This document shows, in pieces, positions 14,541 through 22,627 of a stretch of 46,590 nucleotides of DNA. The notes beneath the pieces are model-generated. The model ran no database searches, was not told the origin of the DNA, and was given only the letters and a program-made list of their open reading frames with translations. The translations under genes were made by a program, and so were the position numbers. Origin of the DNA: Burkholderiales bacterium (GTDB lineage: Bacteria > Pseudomonadota > Gammaproteobacteria > Burkholderiales > Burkholderiaceae_C); assembly GCA_016195825.1 (NCBI GenBank), contig JACPYV010000026.1, positions 1-46,590 on the forward strand. The letters are read 5' to 3'. Position 1 is the stretch's first letter; every line of letters starts with the position of its first letter.

Positions 14541-15734
14541 ATGGAATTCCTCGACGTCCCGACGGTCCTGAAGGTCAGCGCCCTCTTCAACCTGATGGCT
14601 GCGCTGGCCTGGTTGACGCTGGCGCAGGCCTTCCGCATGGCGCCGCGCGCCGGGCGCCTGATGGCGGCGGGCCATGTCGTGCTCATCCTGTCACAGGGCT
14701 GCGGCGACTGTGTGATCGGCTGGCCGCTGCAGCTGGGCCAGGCCCTGCCCGAGTTCGGCGCCCTGGCCTGCGCCGTGCTGCTGCTACTGGCACTGCAGCG
14801 CATGCTGCGCAGCCGGCTGCGTCGGCGACACATCGCCTGGGTCAGCGGCGTGGGCGCGCTGGCGATCGCGGCCGGCCTCATCAGCGGCTACGACATCGCC
14901 CCGCGGCTGGCCAGCACGGTCACAGTGACGGTTCTGGCCGCCCTGGCCGTGCGCGAGATGGTGCGCGGCGTCAGCGGCCAGCTGTCCCCTTTCGTCAGCA
15001 CCTGCACGACGCTGCCCTTCGTGCTGCTGACGGCACTGGGTGCGAGCCACGCGGTGGAACTGCTGCTGGTGCCGGGCTGGGGCGAGCACATCCTGCGCGG
15101 CGAGCTGCCGTCGCCCACGCGCGCGGTACTGGGGTTCGTCGTCACTGCGGGCATCACGCTCAGCCTGATCGCACTGATGATCTGGCGCCTGGTCACGCGC
15201 ATCCAGCACCTGACCTTCCGCGACCCGCTGACCGGCGCCCTCAACCGGCGCGCCTTCGAGCAAGCGCTTACCGATGCCCAGGCCCAGCTGCAGCGCGGCC
15301 ACGGCTTTGCGCTGGCCATGATCGACGTCGACCACTTCAAGCGCATCAACGACGAGCACGGCCACCAGGCCGGCGACGCGGCGCTGCGGCACTGCGTGCG
15401 CATCTGGCAGGCCGGGCTGCGCTAGGTGGACCGGCTGGGCCGCGTCGGTGGCGAGGAGTTCTGCGCGCTGCTGCCGCTGGGCCACCCTCAGGACGTGGCC
15501 ACCGCAGCCACCGTGGCCGAGCGCCTGCGCAGCCAGCTCGCGGCCCAGCCGCTGCGCTGGAAGGACGTGGAGCTGCCGCTGTCGGCCAGCTTCGGCGTGG
15601 CGCTGCCGGTCACCGGCGATGCGTGCGGCGAGGTGGGCCTGGCCCGCGCCGACGCCGAGCTCTACCGCGCCAAGGCCGAGGGCCGCGACCGCGTCTGCGT
15701 GGCGATGGACCTGGCCGCGCGGGTGAACGCGTGA
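14541..15734 (+). pseudogene. Diguanylate cyclase interrupted by an in-frame TAG
   Basis: The frame encodes a membrane domain of about six helices (residues 1-220) and a GGDEF domain. It is split by TAG at 15423-15425; the same frame then continues for 102 codons with VDRLGRVGGEEFCALLP and ends at 15734. The neighbouring paralogue reads CTGCGCGAGGTGGACCG where this gene has CTGCGCTAGGTGGACCG, so one G-to-T change turned Glu into a stop. The stop falls inside the RxxD inhibitory site, just before GGEEF, so the first product lacks the active site. Without readthrough it is a recent pseudogene. Confidence 0.88.
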
Positions 15735-16891
15735 TCACCGCCGCCCAGACGCAGACGCTGCTGGCCGCCATCGCCCTGGTCGCCGGCGTAGCGACGCTGG
15801 TGTGGCTGGGGCTGGCGCTGATCGCCCGCATCTCGCCGCGCGCGTCGCTGACCATGGCCGGTGCGAACGCCGCAGCAGCAGCGGCCCTGGCGCTGCATGC
15901 GCTGCGCGGCGTGCTGCCCGACGCTCTCACCTTCTGGCCCGGCGACGTGCTGGCCGTCACCTCCTTCGCGCTGCTGGGTGCGGCGGTGCCGGCCGTCACG
16001 ACGCGCCAACTGCACTGGAAGGCCGGCGCCGCCGTCGTCATCGTCGCGGCGCTGCTGATGCTGGCAGGGCCCCACGGCGGCGACCTGCGCTGGCAGGCCG
16101 GCATCGTCGACGTCGCCGGCGCCGGCCTCACGCTGGCCGCCGGTGTCGTGACCTGGCGCAGCCTGGGCGGCGCCACCAGCGGCCGGCGCACGCCCGCGCC
16201 GCTGGCGCTGCCGCTGTTCCTGATCGCCGCGCTGATGGCCGCGCGCGGCGCGCAAGCCTTCTTCCACCCCGGCAGTGCGCCGGACATGCGGGAACCCACC
16301 GAGTTCAACCTGGCCTTCCTGTGGACGGCGCTGGTGCTGACGCTGCTGCAGAACGCGACGCTGGCCTTCCTGGTGCTGGCACGACTGATCCTGCGCATCG
16401 AGCGCCTGCTGGAGCGCGACCCGCTGACCGACACGCTCAACCGCCGAGCCTTCGACCAGGCGCTGGCGCATGCACACGCCTGGCTCAGGCGCGGCCGCGG
16501 CTACGCGCTGGTCATGATCGACATGGACCGCTTCAAGCAGCTCAACGACAGCCTGGGCCACGCCGCTGGCGACGCGGCGCTGCGCCAGATGGTGCAGGAG
16601 CTGCAGCCCTGCCTGCGCGAGGTGGACCGCTTCGGCCGGCTGGGGGGCGAGGAGTTCTGCGTGCTGCTGCCAGACACCGGCATCGCCGGAGCGGCGCTGG
16701 TGGCCGAGCGCATGCGGGCGCTGGTGGACCAGGCCCCGCTGCGCTGGCTGGAGCAGGACTGGCCGCTAAGCGCCAGCTTCGGCATCGCCGAGGCGGAGCG
16801 CGACGACACCAGCGAAAGCGTCGTGCTGGCCCGCGCCGACGCGGCCATGTACCGCGCCAAGAGCCAGGGCCGCAACGTGGTCCAGGCCTGA
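15731..16891 (+). CDS. Membrane diguanylate cyclase (GGEEF)
   Basis: The 386-residue protein has about six hydrophobic helices (residues 1-220) of unrecognised sensor type and a C-terminal GGDEF domain. The active site is GGEEF. The product-inhibition site RxxD (REVD) lies exactly five residues upstream. It is therefore predicted to make cyclic di-GMP from GTP and to be feedback inhibited. The GTG start overlaps the stop of the broken paralogue (GTGA), so the genes form a tandem duplicate in one transcript. Loss of translation of the upstream 3' part could lower coupled initiation here. Confidence 0.9.
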   Translation: MITAAQTQTLLAAIALVAGVATLVWLGLALIARISPRASLTMAGANAAAAAALALHALRGVLPDALTFWPGDVLAVTSFALLGAAVPAVTTRQLHWKAGAAVVIVAALLMLAGPHGGDLRWQAGIVDVAGAGLTLAAGVVTWRSLGGATSGRRTPAPLALPLFLIAALMAARGAQAFFHPGSAPDMREPTEFNLAFLWTALVLTLLQNATLAFLVLARLILRIERLLERDPLTDTLNRRAFDQALAHAHAWLRRGRGYALVMIDMDRFKQLNDSLGHAAGDAALRQMVQELQPCLREVDRFGRLGGEEFCVLLPDTGIAGAALVAERMRALVDQAPLRWLEQDWPLSASFGIAEAERDDTSESVVLARADAAMYRAKSQGRNVVQA

Positions 16892-16896
16892 ACGCG

Positions 16897-17376
16897 ATGA
16901 GCCCCGACACCACCCAGACGCTGCTGGACTTCCTCGCCGGCATCGACATCGAGGTGCGCGAGGCCGCCGTGCCCGCCGACAGCTTCCTGCCCGGCATCCG
17001 CCTGGTGGCCGGCGCGCTGGTGGTGGACCGCGCCGCGCTGCGCTGGCCCGGCGACCTGCTGCACGAGGCGGGCCACATCGCAACAACACCGGCTGCCCTG
17101 CGCGCAGCGCTGGACGACCAGCTCGCCGACGATCCCGCCATCCCGCACCGAGGCGAGGCCGAGGCCACCGCCTGGGCCTGGGCCGCGCTGACGCACCTCG
17201 GCCTGCCCGCCGGGCTGCTCTTCCACGAAGGCGGCTACCACGGCCATTCGGCCGGCCTGGCGCTCACCTACGCGATGGGCGTCTACCCTGGCGCGGCCGG
17301 CCTGGCCCAGGCCGGCATGGCACGGCTGGGCGGTGCCGACGGCTATCCGCGCCTGCTGCGCTGGCTACGCGACTGA
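16897..17376 (+). CDS. Small HEAGH-motif protein (possible zinc metallopeptidase)
   Basis: The 159-residue protein contains LLHEAGHIATTP (about residues 53-64), a canonical HExxH zinc site. About 25 residues later GEAEATAWAWAALTHLGLP offers a possible third Glu ligand. This spacing recalls ImmA/IrrE-type minimal metallopeptidases. There is no signal peptide, so it should be cytoplasmic. It starts 5 bases after the diguanylate cyclase stop and probably shares that transcript. The substrate is unknown, and the activity is predicted from the motif only. Confidence 0.6.
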   Translation: MSPDTTQTLLDFLAGIDIEVREAAVPADSFLPGIRLVAGALVVDRAALRWPGDLLHEAGHIATTPAALRAALDDQLADDPAIPHRGEAEATAWAWAALTHLGLPAGLLFHEGGYHGHSAGLALTYAMGVYPGAAGLAQAGMARLGGADGYPRLLRWLRD

Positions 17377-17469
17377 GGCCTGGGTTTCAGGCGGCTTGCA
17401 GCGAGCCTCGCCGGGCCGCACAACGGCCCGCCTGGGTTCACACTGGGCGCCCCCCGACACTGAACCACC

Positions 17470-18078
17470 ATGGACCTCGACCCCAAGGACCTCATCGACC
17501 AGGCCGCCCAGGCCACGCAAGCCCGCGAAGCCAGCGCCATGAGGCTGAATGCCGCCGTTGCCGTGACCGTGGCCGTGCTGGCCACCTTCATGGGCATCTG
17601 CAAGGTCAAGGACGACAACATCGTCCAGGCCATGCAGCAGGCCCAGGCCGACAAGCTGGACCACTGGGCCTACTACCAGTCGCGCAACCTGCGCGTGGAC
17701 GTGGCCGAGGCCACCGCCACGCAGCTCACGTTGGCCAAGGCCGGCGCGCCGGCTGCCCAGGCCGCCGCCTATGACGAGGCGATCACCAGCTACCGCACCA
17801 AGGCCGCCGATCAGGCCAAGAAACGCGACGAACTGAAGGCCCAGGCCGAGACCGACCAGCGGACCTACGACAGCCTGAACTACCGCGACGACCAGTTCGA
17901 CCTGTCTGACGCGCTGCTCGCCATCGCCATCGCGCTGCTGGCCGTCACGGCGCTGACCAAGCTGTGGCCGCTGTTCTACGTGTCGCTGGTGCCAACCGTC
18001 TTCGGCGTGCTGATGGGCGTGTCCGGCCTGGCCGCGCTGCCCATCCACCCGGATGCGCTGGTGAAGCTGTTGTCGTAG
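17470..18078 (+). CDS. DUF4337-family membrane protein
   Basis: The 202-residue protein has an N-terminal hydrophobic helix (about 27-45), then CKVKDDNIVQAMQQAQADK, a long charged and Ala-rich helical region, and two hydrophobic segments near the C-terminus (about 140-190). This order and the conserved KVKDDNIVQAM stretch match DUF4337 proteins. Their function is not known. It is preceded by a 93-base gap and stands as a single gene. Confidence 0.75.
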   Translation: MDLDPKDLIDQAAQATQAREASAMRLNAAVAVTVAVLATFMGICKVKDDNIVQAMQQAQADKLDHWAYYQSRNLRVDVAEATATQLTLAKAGAPAAQAAAYDEAITSYRTKAADQAKKRDELKAQAETDQRTYDSLNYRDDQFDLSDALLAIAIALLAVTALTKLWPLFYVSLVPTVFGVLMGVSGLAALPIHPDALVKLLS

Positions 18079-18258
18079 CGGCGGCGCTCGCAGCAAAAGG
18101 CCCCGACTGGGTCTCTCTCTGCGACGGCGCGGTTTCATTCTCGGTCGGCATTGCGGCCGTTTCGGGCGGTTCGCGCAGTGGGTTCGTCGGCCGGCGCTGG
18201 TCGGGGCGGTGTGACGCCGCTAGTCTGAGCCCCAGATGACCCCGCACTGCCAACCGCG

Positions 18259-19455
18259 ATGAATGCACCCACCGCCCTGCCGATCGCCGCTGCGCCCCTG
18301 ACGCGGCAGCAGCAGCTGACACGCCGTCTGGCCACCCTGGGCCCGGACCTGCGGCTGGCGGCCACGGCAGCCGTGCTCACCGGCGGCTCCTACCTGACGG
18401 CCCGCATCGCCCGAACGCAGTCGGCGCCCTGGTGGCACTGGGCCCGCGATACCCTGATCGTGCTGTCCTGGGACATGGCCTTCTTCAGCTTGCTGGTGCT
18501 TTGCCTGGGACGGCTGCACCGCGGGCTGCGCGCGCAGGGTGCCGCGCGCTGGGCCGCGCTGGCCGGCCTGGCGACGCTGATCGGCGCCCTCGCGCTGGCC
18601 TTGTTCCAGCGGTTCCACGGATTGCGCATGAACGGCTGGGTGATGCCCGTGCAGTACTTGCCGTGGATAGCCCTCACCAACCTGTTCTACGGTGTCCTGC
18701 TGGTCACAGTGTTCGAGTTCAGACACAGCAACCGCATCGCTGCCGCGGCACTGGACACTGCCGCGCTTCAGGACCTGACGGCCCAGGGCGCATGGGACCA
18801 GGCCCGCGCGCAGTTGCTGCAGGCGCAGATCGAGCCGCACTTTCTCTTCAACGCGCTGGCCAATGTGCGGCGACTGCTGCGCACCGAGCCGGCGGCGGCG
18901 CGGCGCATGCTGGGCGACCTGTCGCGCTACCTGCAGCAGGCCCTGCCGAGCCTGCGCGAGCCCGAGACCACGCTGCAACGCGAGGCGTCTCTGGTGCAGG
19001 CCTACCTGGCCGTGCATCGGGTGCGCATGGGCCCGCGGCTGCAGGCCGCGCTGGACATCCCGCCCGCGCTGCAGGCAAGCCTGCTGCCGCCCATGCTGCT
19101 GCTGACACTGGTCGAGAACGCGATCAAGCATGGCCTGGCGCCGCTGCCCGAAGGCGGCTGCATCACCGTCACGGCGCGCGCCACCACCGACGTGCTGACC
19201 CTCAGCGTGGCCGACGACGGCGCTGGCATGGCGCAGACCAGCGGCCATGGCCTGGGGCTGGCCAACACCCGCGCCCGGCTGCGCGCTGCCTACGGCAGCG
19301 CAGCCACGCTGAGCTTGAGCCGCAATGAGCCGCGCGGCGTGGTGGCGATATTGCGGCTGCCGCTGCGCCTGGGTACCGATGCAGGTACCGACGCCGGCAC
19401 CGCCATCGGCCCCGCGATGGAAGCGCGCGCGCCGCCCCAGCCCGGCGGCGGCTGA
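18259..19455 (+). CDS. LytS/YehU-type sensor histidine kinase
   Basis: The 398-residue protein has about four transmembrane helices (residues 35-155) and a His_kinase (LytS) domain. The phosphoacceptor His194 is in QIEPHFLFNAL, the N-box is VENAIKHG (Asn287), and the G-boxes DDGAGM and GHGLGLANTR are intact. It should phosphorylate a LytTR-type response regulator; the only such gene in view is at 21860. It lacks a recognisable periplasmic ligand domain, so the membrane helices themselves may sense. No strong ribosome binding site precedes the ATG. Confidence 0.88.
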   Translation: MNAPTALPIAAAPLTRQQQLTRRLATLGPDLRLAATAAVLTGGSYLTARIARTQSAPWWHWARDTLIVLSWDMAFFSLLVLCLGRLHRGLRAQGAARWAALAGLATLIGALALALFQRFHGLRMNGWVMPVQYLPWIALTNLFYGVLLVTVFEFRHSNRIAAAALDTAALQDLTAQGAWDQARAQLLQAQIEPHFLFNALANVRRLLRTEPAAARRMLGDLSRYLQQALPSLREPETTLQREASLVQAYLAVHRVRMGPRLQAALDIPPALQASLLPPMLLLTLVENAIKHGLAPLPEGGCITVTARATTDVLTLSVADDGAGMAQTSGHGLGLANTRARLRAAYGSAATLSLSRNEPRGVVAILRLPLRLGTDAGTDAGTAIGPAMEARAPPQPGGG

Positions 19456-19584
19456 CGCACGGCGCTGCTGCGCCGCCCTACCGACACCCGAACTTCCGAT
19501 CCGCGCCACACCGGCGGGCGCGTGGGTCGCCCTGCGTCTGCCCGTCATGCCCGCTGTATCCACACCGCTCAAGAGGACACCATC

Positions 19585-20232
19585 ATGCGCACTCCCTTCA
19601 CTGCACTTCAAGCCAAGGTCGCCGTCGCCACCCTGGCGGGCCTGCTGGCCCTGGCCCATGCACCGGCCCGTGCCGGGCTGCTGGACATCAGCTACAGCGG
19701 CACCGTGACTACTTTCACCTTCGGGGGCATGCCGCAGGACGTGCAGGTCGGCGACGTCGTCTCTGTGCACCTGCGCATGAACACCGACGCGCTGATCGAC
19801 ATCACCACGACTGCAAATGCGTTCTACGGCACGACCTATGCCAAGGTGCAGGCAACGCGGCTGGACGCGGCCGGTGCCTCGCTGTCGCTGGGTATCCACG
19901 GCCATGCGTTCACACCGGCTGACCACATCCCCTTCCTGGATAACTCGGCGGTCGGCATGACGGGGCCGTTCGCGTTCTTCCTGAACGGCGGTTTCGGCGG
20001 CATCTCCTATTTCGGCCTGAATGCCACCGGCAATGGCTTCTCGACCAAGGGGCTGGCGCCCGAGCCCTTCGACTTCGCTGGAGGGTCCTTCGCCGCAGCC
20101 GGCCCGTCGTATGCGGGCTACTTCGATCCCGCCTCGCTGCACATCACGGCAGTGCCCGAGCCGGCGTCAGCCCTGCTGCTCGCTGCCGGGCTGGCCGCAT
20201 TGACCCTGCGCCGCCTGCGCGCAACCGCCTGA
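19585..20232 (+). CDS. PEP-CTERM sorting-domain protein
   Basis: The 215-residue protein has an N-terminal signal peptide (cleavage near APARAGLL) and ends with VPEPASALLLAAGLAALTLR followed by a basic tail. This is the PEP-CTERM tripartite signal: a PEP motif, a hydrophobic helix and a basic end. Exosortase/EpsH systems process it at the membrane for surface or exopolysaccharide-linked export. The body is Gly/Phe-rich and of unknown function. A good ribosome binding site (AAGAGGAC) supports the start. No exosortase gene is in the window. Confidence 0.88.
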   Translation: MRTPFTALQAKVAVATLAGLLALAHAPARAGLLDISYSGTVTTFTFGGMPQDVQVGDVVSVHLRMNTDALIDITTTANAFYGTTYAKVQATRLDAAGASLSLGIHGHAFTPADHIPFLDNSAVGMTGPFAFFLNGGFGGISYFGLNATGNGFSTKGLAPEPFDFAGGSFAAAGPSYAGYFDPASLHITAVPEPASALLLAAGLAALTLRRLRATA

Positions 20233-20242
20233 GGAGACCGAC

Positions 20243-20716
20243 ATGCCTGCCACCCTGCTCAAGACCGCACTCGCTCTGCTGCCTGCACTGGCTGCGACCA
20301 CGGCGTTCGCGCAGACTCTGCCGTCGGCTGACGAAGCGGCGCTGCGCCAGCTCGTCGGCGACATCCGCCTGGCCATTAACCAGCTCGACATTGCCCGCTA
20401 CACCACGCTGCTGGCTGAAGACATCGTCGCCATCGAACCCGATGGCGAGTTCCGCAGCCGCAGCGCCCTCGTCCAACGCATGCGCCAGGCTACTGCCGGC
20501 AAGTCGCCCGGCAACTACATGCCGCGCAACGAACCGGTGCTGATCCGTGCGCTCGGCCCGGGTCATGCCCAGGGCATCAACCATTGGGAGTTCGCTCCGC
20601 CCGGCTTTCCGCCAGCCAGCGGCACCACGCTGTGGACGGCCGTGAAAACCGACGGCCGCTGGGTCTTCCACAGCTGGGCGGTTGCGCCGAAGATGCCCGC
20701 CACGAACACCCCTTGA
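20243..20716 (+). CDS. Secreted NTF2-like/SnoaL-like (DUF4440-type) protein
   Basis: The 157-residue product begins with a signal peptide ending near TTAFAQ. The rest resembles the cone-shaped NTF2-like fold, with the pattern DIRLAINQLDIARYTTLLAED and a C-terminal WVFHSWAVAP strand. Such proteins are small binding modules or ketosteroid isomerase-like enzymes; the substrate is unknown. It starts 10 bases after the PEP-CTERM gene and is probably co-transcribed with it. Confidence 0.6.
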   Translation: MPATLLKTALALLPALAATTAFAQTLPSADEAALRQLVGDIRLAINQLDIARYTTLLAEDIVAIEPDGEFRSRSALVQRMRQATAGKSPGNYMPRNEPVLIRALGPGHAQGINHWEFAPPGFPPASGTTLWTAVKTDGRWVFHSWAVAPKMPATNTP

Positions 20717-20733
20717 CGAGCCACCCACCGACG

Positions 20734-21882
20734 ATGCCACTCGCCACCCACGAGGCTACTGACCGCGAGTTGCCGCCGGGCCTCGCCGGCAGCGCCGATG
20801 GCGCGCCCTGGGCGGCAGCGCTGCAGCCGGGCTGGGGCGCGCTCGGTGCCGCGGTGGCCGTTGGCATCGCGCTGGCCTTCTACAGCGGGGCACCGCTTCA
20901 CCCCAGTGCCAGGCTGTCGCAACTGCCGGCGGCCTGGACGATGGCGGTGCTGCAGTTCGGCCTGCCGCTGGTGCTGGCGCTGCGGGTGGCCGATCATGCC
21001 GTCGAGCGCGGACGTTCCGCCCTGCTTGCCTACGGCGCCGTGCTGCCGCTGGTGATCCTCGTCGGCGCCTTCGTGATCTGGCGGCCATTCTGGCCCTGGC
21101 TGCCACCGTGGGGCTACTCGACCCGTCCGCCCAGCCTGCTGGAGTGCTTCGGGGAGGGGTCGCGCCTGTGGTTGCCGATCACGCTGGGCGTGGTGGCCTA
21201 CGCCCACTGGCGCCAGGCGCAACGCTCGCAACGCCGGATCGCGCAGCGCCGCCTGCAGCGGGCGCAGTGCCACCAGCAGATGCAAGCGGCGCAGTTGCTG
21301 GCGCTACAGGCCCGGGTCGAGCCGCAGTTGCTGTTCGAGACGCTGCAGCACGTCACCCGGTTGGCCGACACGGACCCCGCCGCCGCCGAGGCCTTGCTGG
21401 ATGACTTGATTGCGCTTCTGCGCGCGATGTTGCCCGAGTCCGACCAGCCCGGTTCGACCGTCGAGCGCGAATTCGCCCTCGTACGGGCCTACGCCAGGGT
21501 CACCGGCGACACCGCTCTGCTGCCGCCCGGGTTGGTGCTGAACAGCACGCCCGATGCGGGGCGCGCCACATTGGCGCCCATGGTGTTGCTGCCACTGCTG
21601 CGCGCCCTGGCCCCGGCCGGTTCAGCGGCCTGGCAAGTGGACGCTGAACTGACACCTGCCGCCGCGCCCGGACTGCAGCTGAGGCTTCGCGCCCGACCGC
21701 CCGCCTCGCCCGGTGCACTGGCCGCGCTGCGCCGCGTGGCCGGCCCAGTGCAGGCTCAGGCCCAGGCACACCTGGTCGCAGTGCACGGCGCGGGTGCACG
21801 CATCGCTTTGGTCGACACCGACGCAGACACCCATTGGCTGATCGACATCCCAAACACCCATGCCGCAAGCCCTGATCGCTGA
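20734..21882 (+). CDS. LytS-like pseudo-histidine kinase (phosphoacceptor His replaced by Gln)
   Basis: The 382-residue protein has about four membrane helices (residues 35-160) and a domain aligned with LytS kinases. The phosphoacceptor motif reads VEPQLLFETL, with Gln198 in place of His and Glu in place of the usual Asn after LLF. The ATP-binding N-box that should read VENAIKHG is replaced by LPLLRALAPAGSA (about 286-298), and no G-box GLGL motif remains. It is therefore unlikely to autophosphorylate. The frame is intact and overlaps the response regulator gene by 23 bases. It may be a sensor or allosteric partner for the active kinase at 18259. Confidence 0.78.
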   Translation: MPLATHEATDRELPPGLAGSADGAPWAAALQPGWGALGAAVAVGIALAFYSGAPLHPSARLSQLPAAWTMAVLQFGLPLVLALRVADHAVERGRSALLAYGAVLPLVILVGAFVIWRPFWPWLPPWGYSTRPPSLLECFGEGSRLWLPITLGVVAYAHWRQAQRSQRRIAQRRLQRAQCHQQMQAAQLLALQARVEPQLLFETLQHVTRLADTDPAAAEALLDDLIALLRAMLPESDQPGSTVEREFALVRAYARVTGDTALLPPGLVLNSTPDAGRATLAPMVLLPLLRALAPAGSAAWQVDAELTPAAAPGLQLRLRARPPASPGALAALRRVAGPVQAQAQAHLVAVHGAGARIALVDTDADTHWLIDIPNTHAASPDR

Positions 21883-22609
21883 AGACGAGCCTCTGTTGGC
21901 AGCCGAGATCGCGGAGGAGCTCGCGCGCGCCTGGCCCGAGCTCAAGGTGTGCGAGGTGGCGCACGACGGTCATGCCGCGTGGCGCGCCTTCGAGCAGCAC
22001 ATTCCCGAGATCGTCTTCGCGGACGTGCAGATGCCCGGCCTGGACGGACTGGAGCTGGCGCGCCTGGTCGGTGACCGCGCCCACCTCGTCTTCGTCACCG
22101 CCTTCAACCACTTCGCGGTGCAGGCCTTCGAGGCCGGCGCGGTGGACTACCTTGTCAAGCCGCTGGACGCGGCGCGGCTGGCGCTGGCCGTCCAGCGACT
22201 CAAACGGCGCATCGGCGAGCGGCCGGCCGACCTGTCGGGCTTGTGGTCGCGCCTGCCCCAGCCCGGCAGCGGCGCGAGTGGCCGCGGCCTGCGCTGGCTG
22301 ACGGTGCCTCAGGGTCGCGATCTGCGGCTCATCACGGCCGACGAAATCTGCTACCTGAAGGCAGACCACAAGTACGTGGCCGTGGTGACCGCCGACGGCG
22401 AGGCCCTGCTGTCCACGCCACTGAAGGAGCTGCACGCGCGGCTGGACCCGGAGATCTTCTGGCAGGTGCACCGGGGCACCGTGGTCAACATCCAGGCAGT
22501 ACGCAGCATCCACCGCGGCCTGGCCGGGCGACTGAGCCTGTCGCTGCGCGAGCGCCCGGAGACCCTGCCCGTGGGGCCGGGCTACGCCCACCTGTTCAGG
22601 CAGTGGTGA
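21860..22609 (+). CDS. LytTR-family response regulator
   Basis: The 249-residue protein has a receiver domain (acidic Glu8/Asp9/Glu10, phosphoacceptor Asp55 in FADVQMPG, Thr80, Lys100) and a C-terminal LytTR DNA-binding domain (about 140-248) with DEICYLKADHKYVAVVT and FWQVHRGTVVN. It resembles AlgR/LytR/YehT regulators that bind direct repeats near promoters. The start overlaps the pseudo-kinase gene, so production is coupled to it. The intact LytS-type kinase three genes upstream is the obvious phosphodonor. Confidence 0.92.
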   Translation: MPQALIAEDEPLLAAEIAEELARAWPELKVCEVAHDGHAAWRAFEQHIPEIVFADVQMPGLDGLELARLVGDRAHLVFVTAFNHFAVQAFEAGAVDYLVKPLDAARLALAVQRLKRRIGERPADLSGLWSRLPQPGSGASGRGLRWLTVPQGRDLRLITADEICYLKADHKYVAVVTADGEALLSTPLKELHARLDPEIFWQVHRGTVVNIQAVRSIHRGLAGRLSLSLRERPETLPVGPGYAHLFRQW

Positions 22610-22627
22610 GCGAAGTCCGGTGCGCGA

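Noticed and set aside
14495..16891. 798-codon frame overlapping both diguanylate cyclase genes
   Set aside because: Most of it is a shifted frame of Arg/Pro/Gly-rich composition; only its end coincides with the real frame of the second cyclase.
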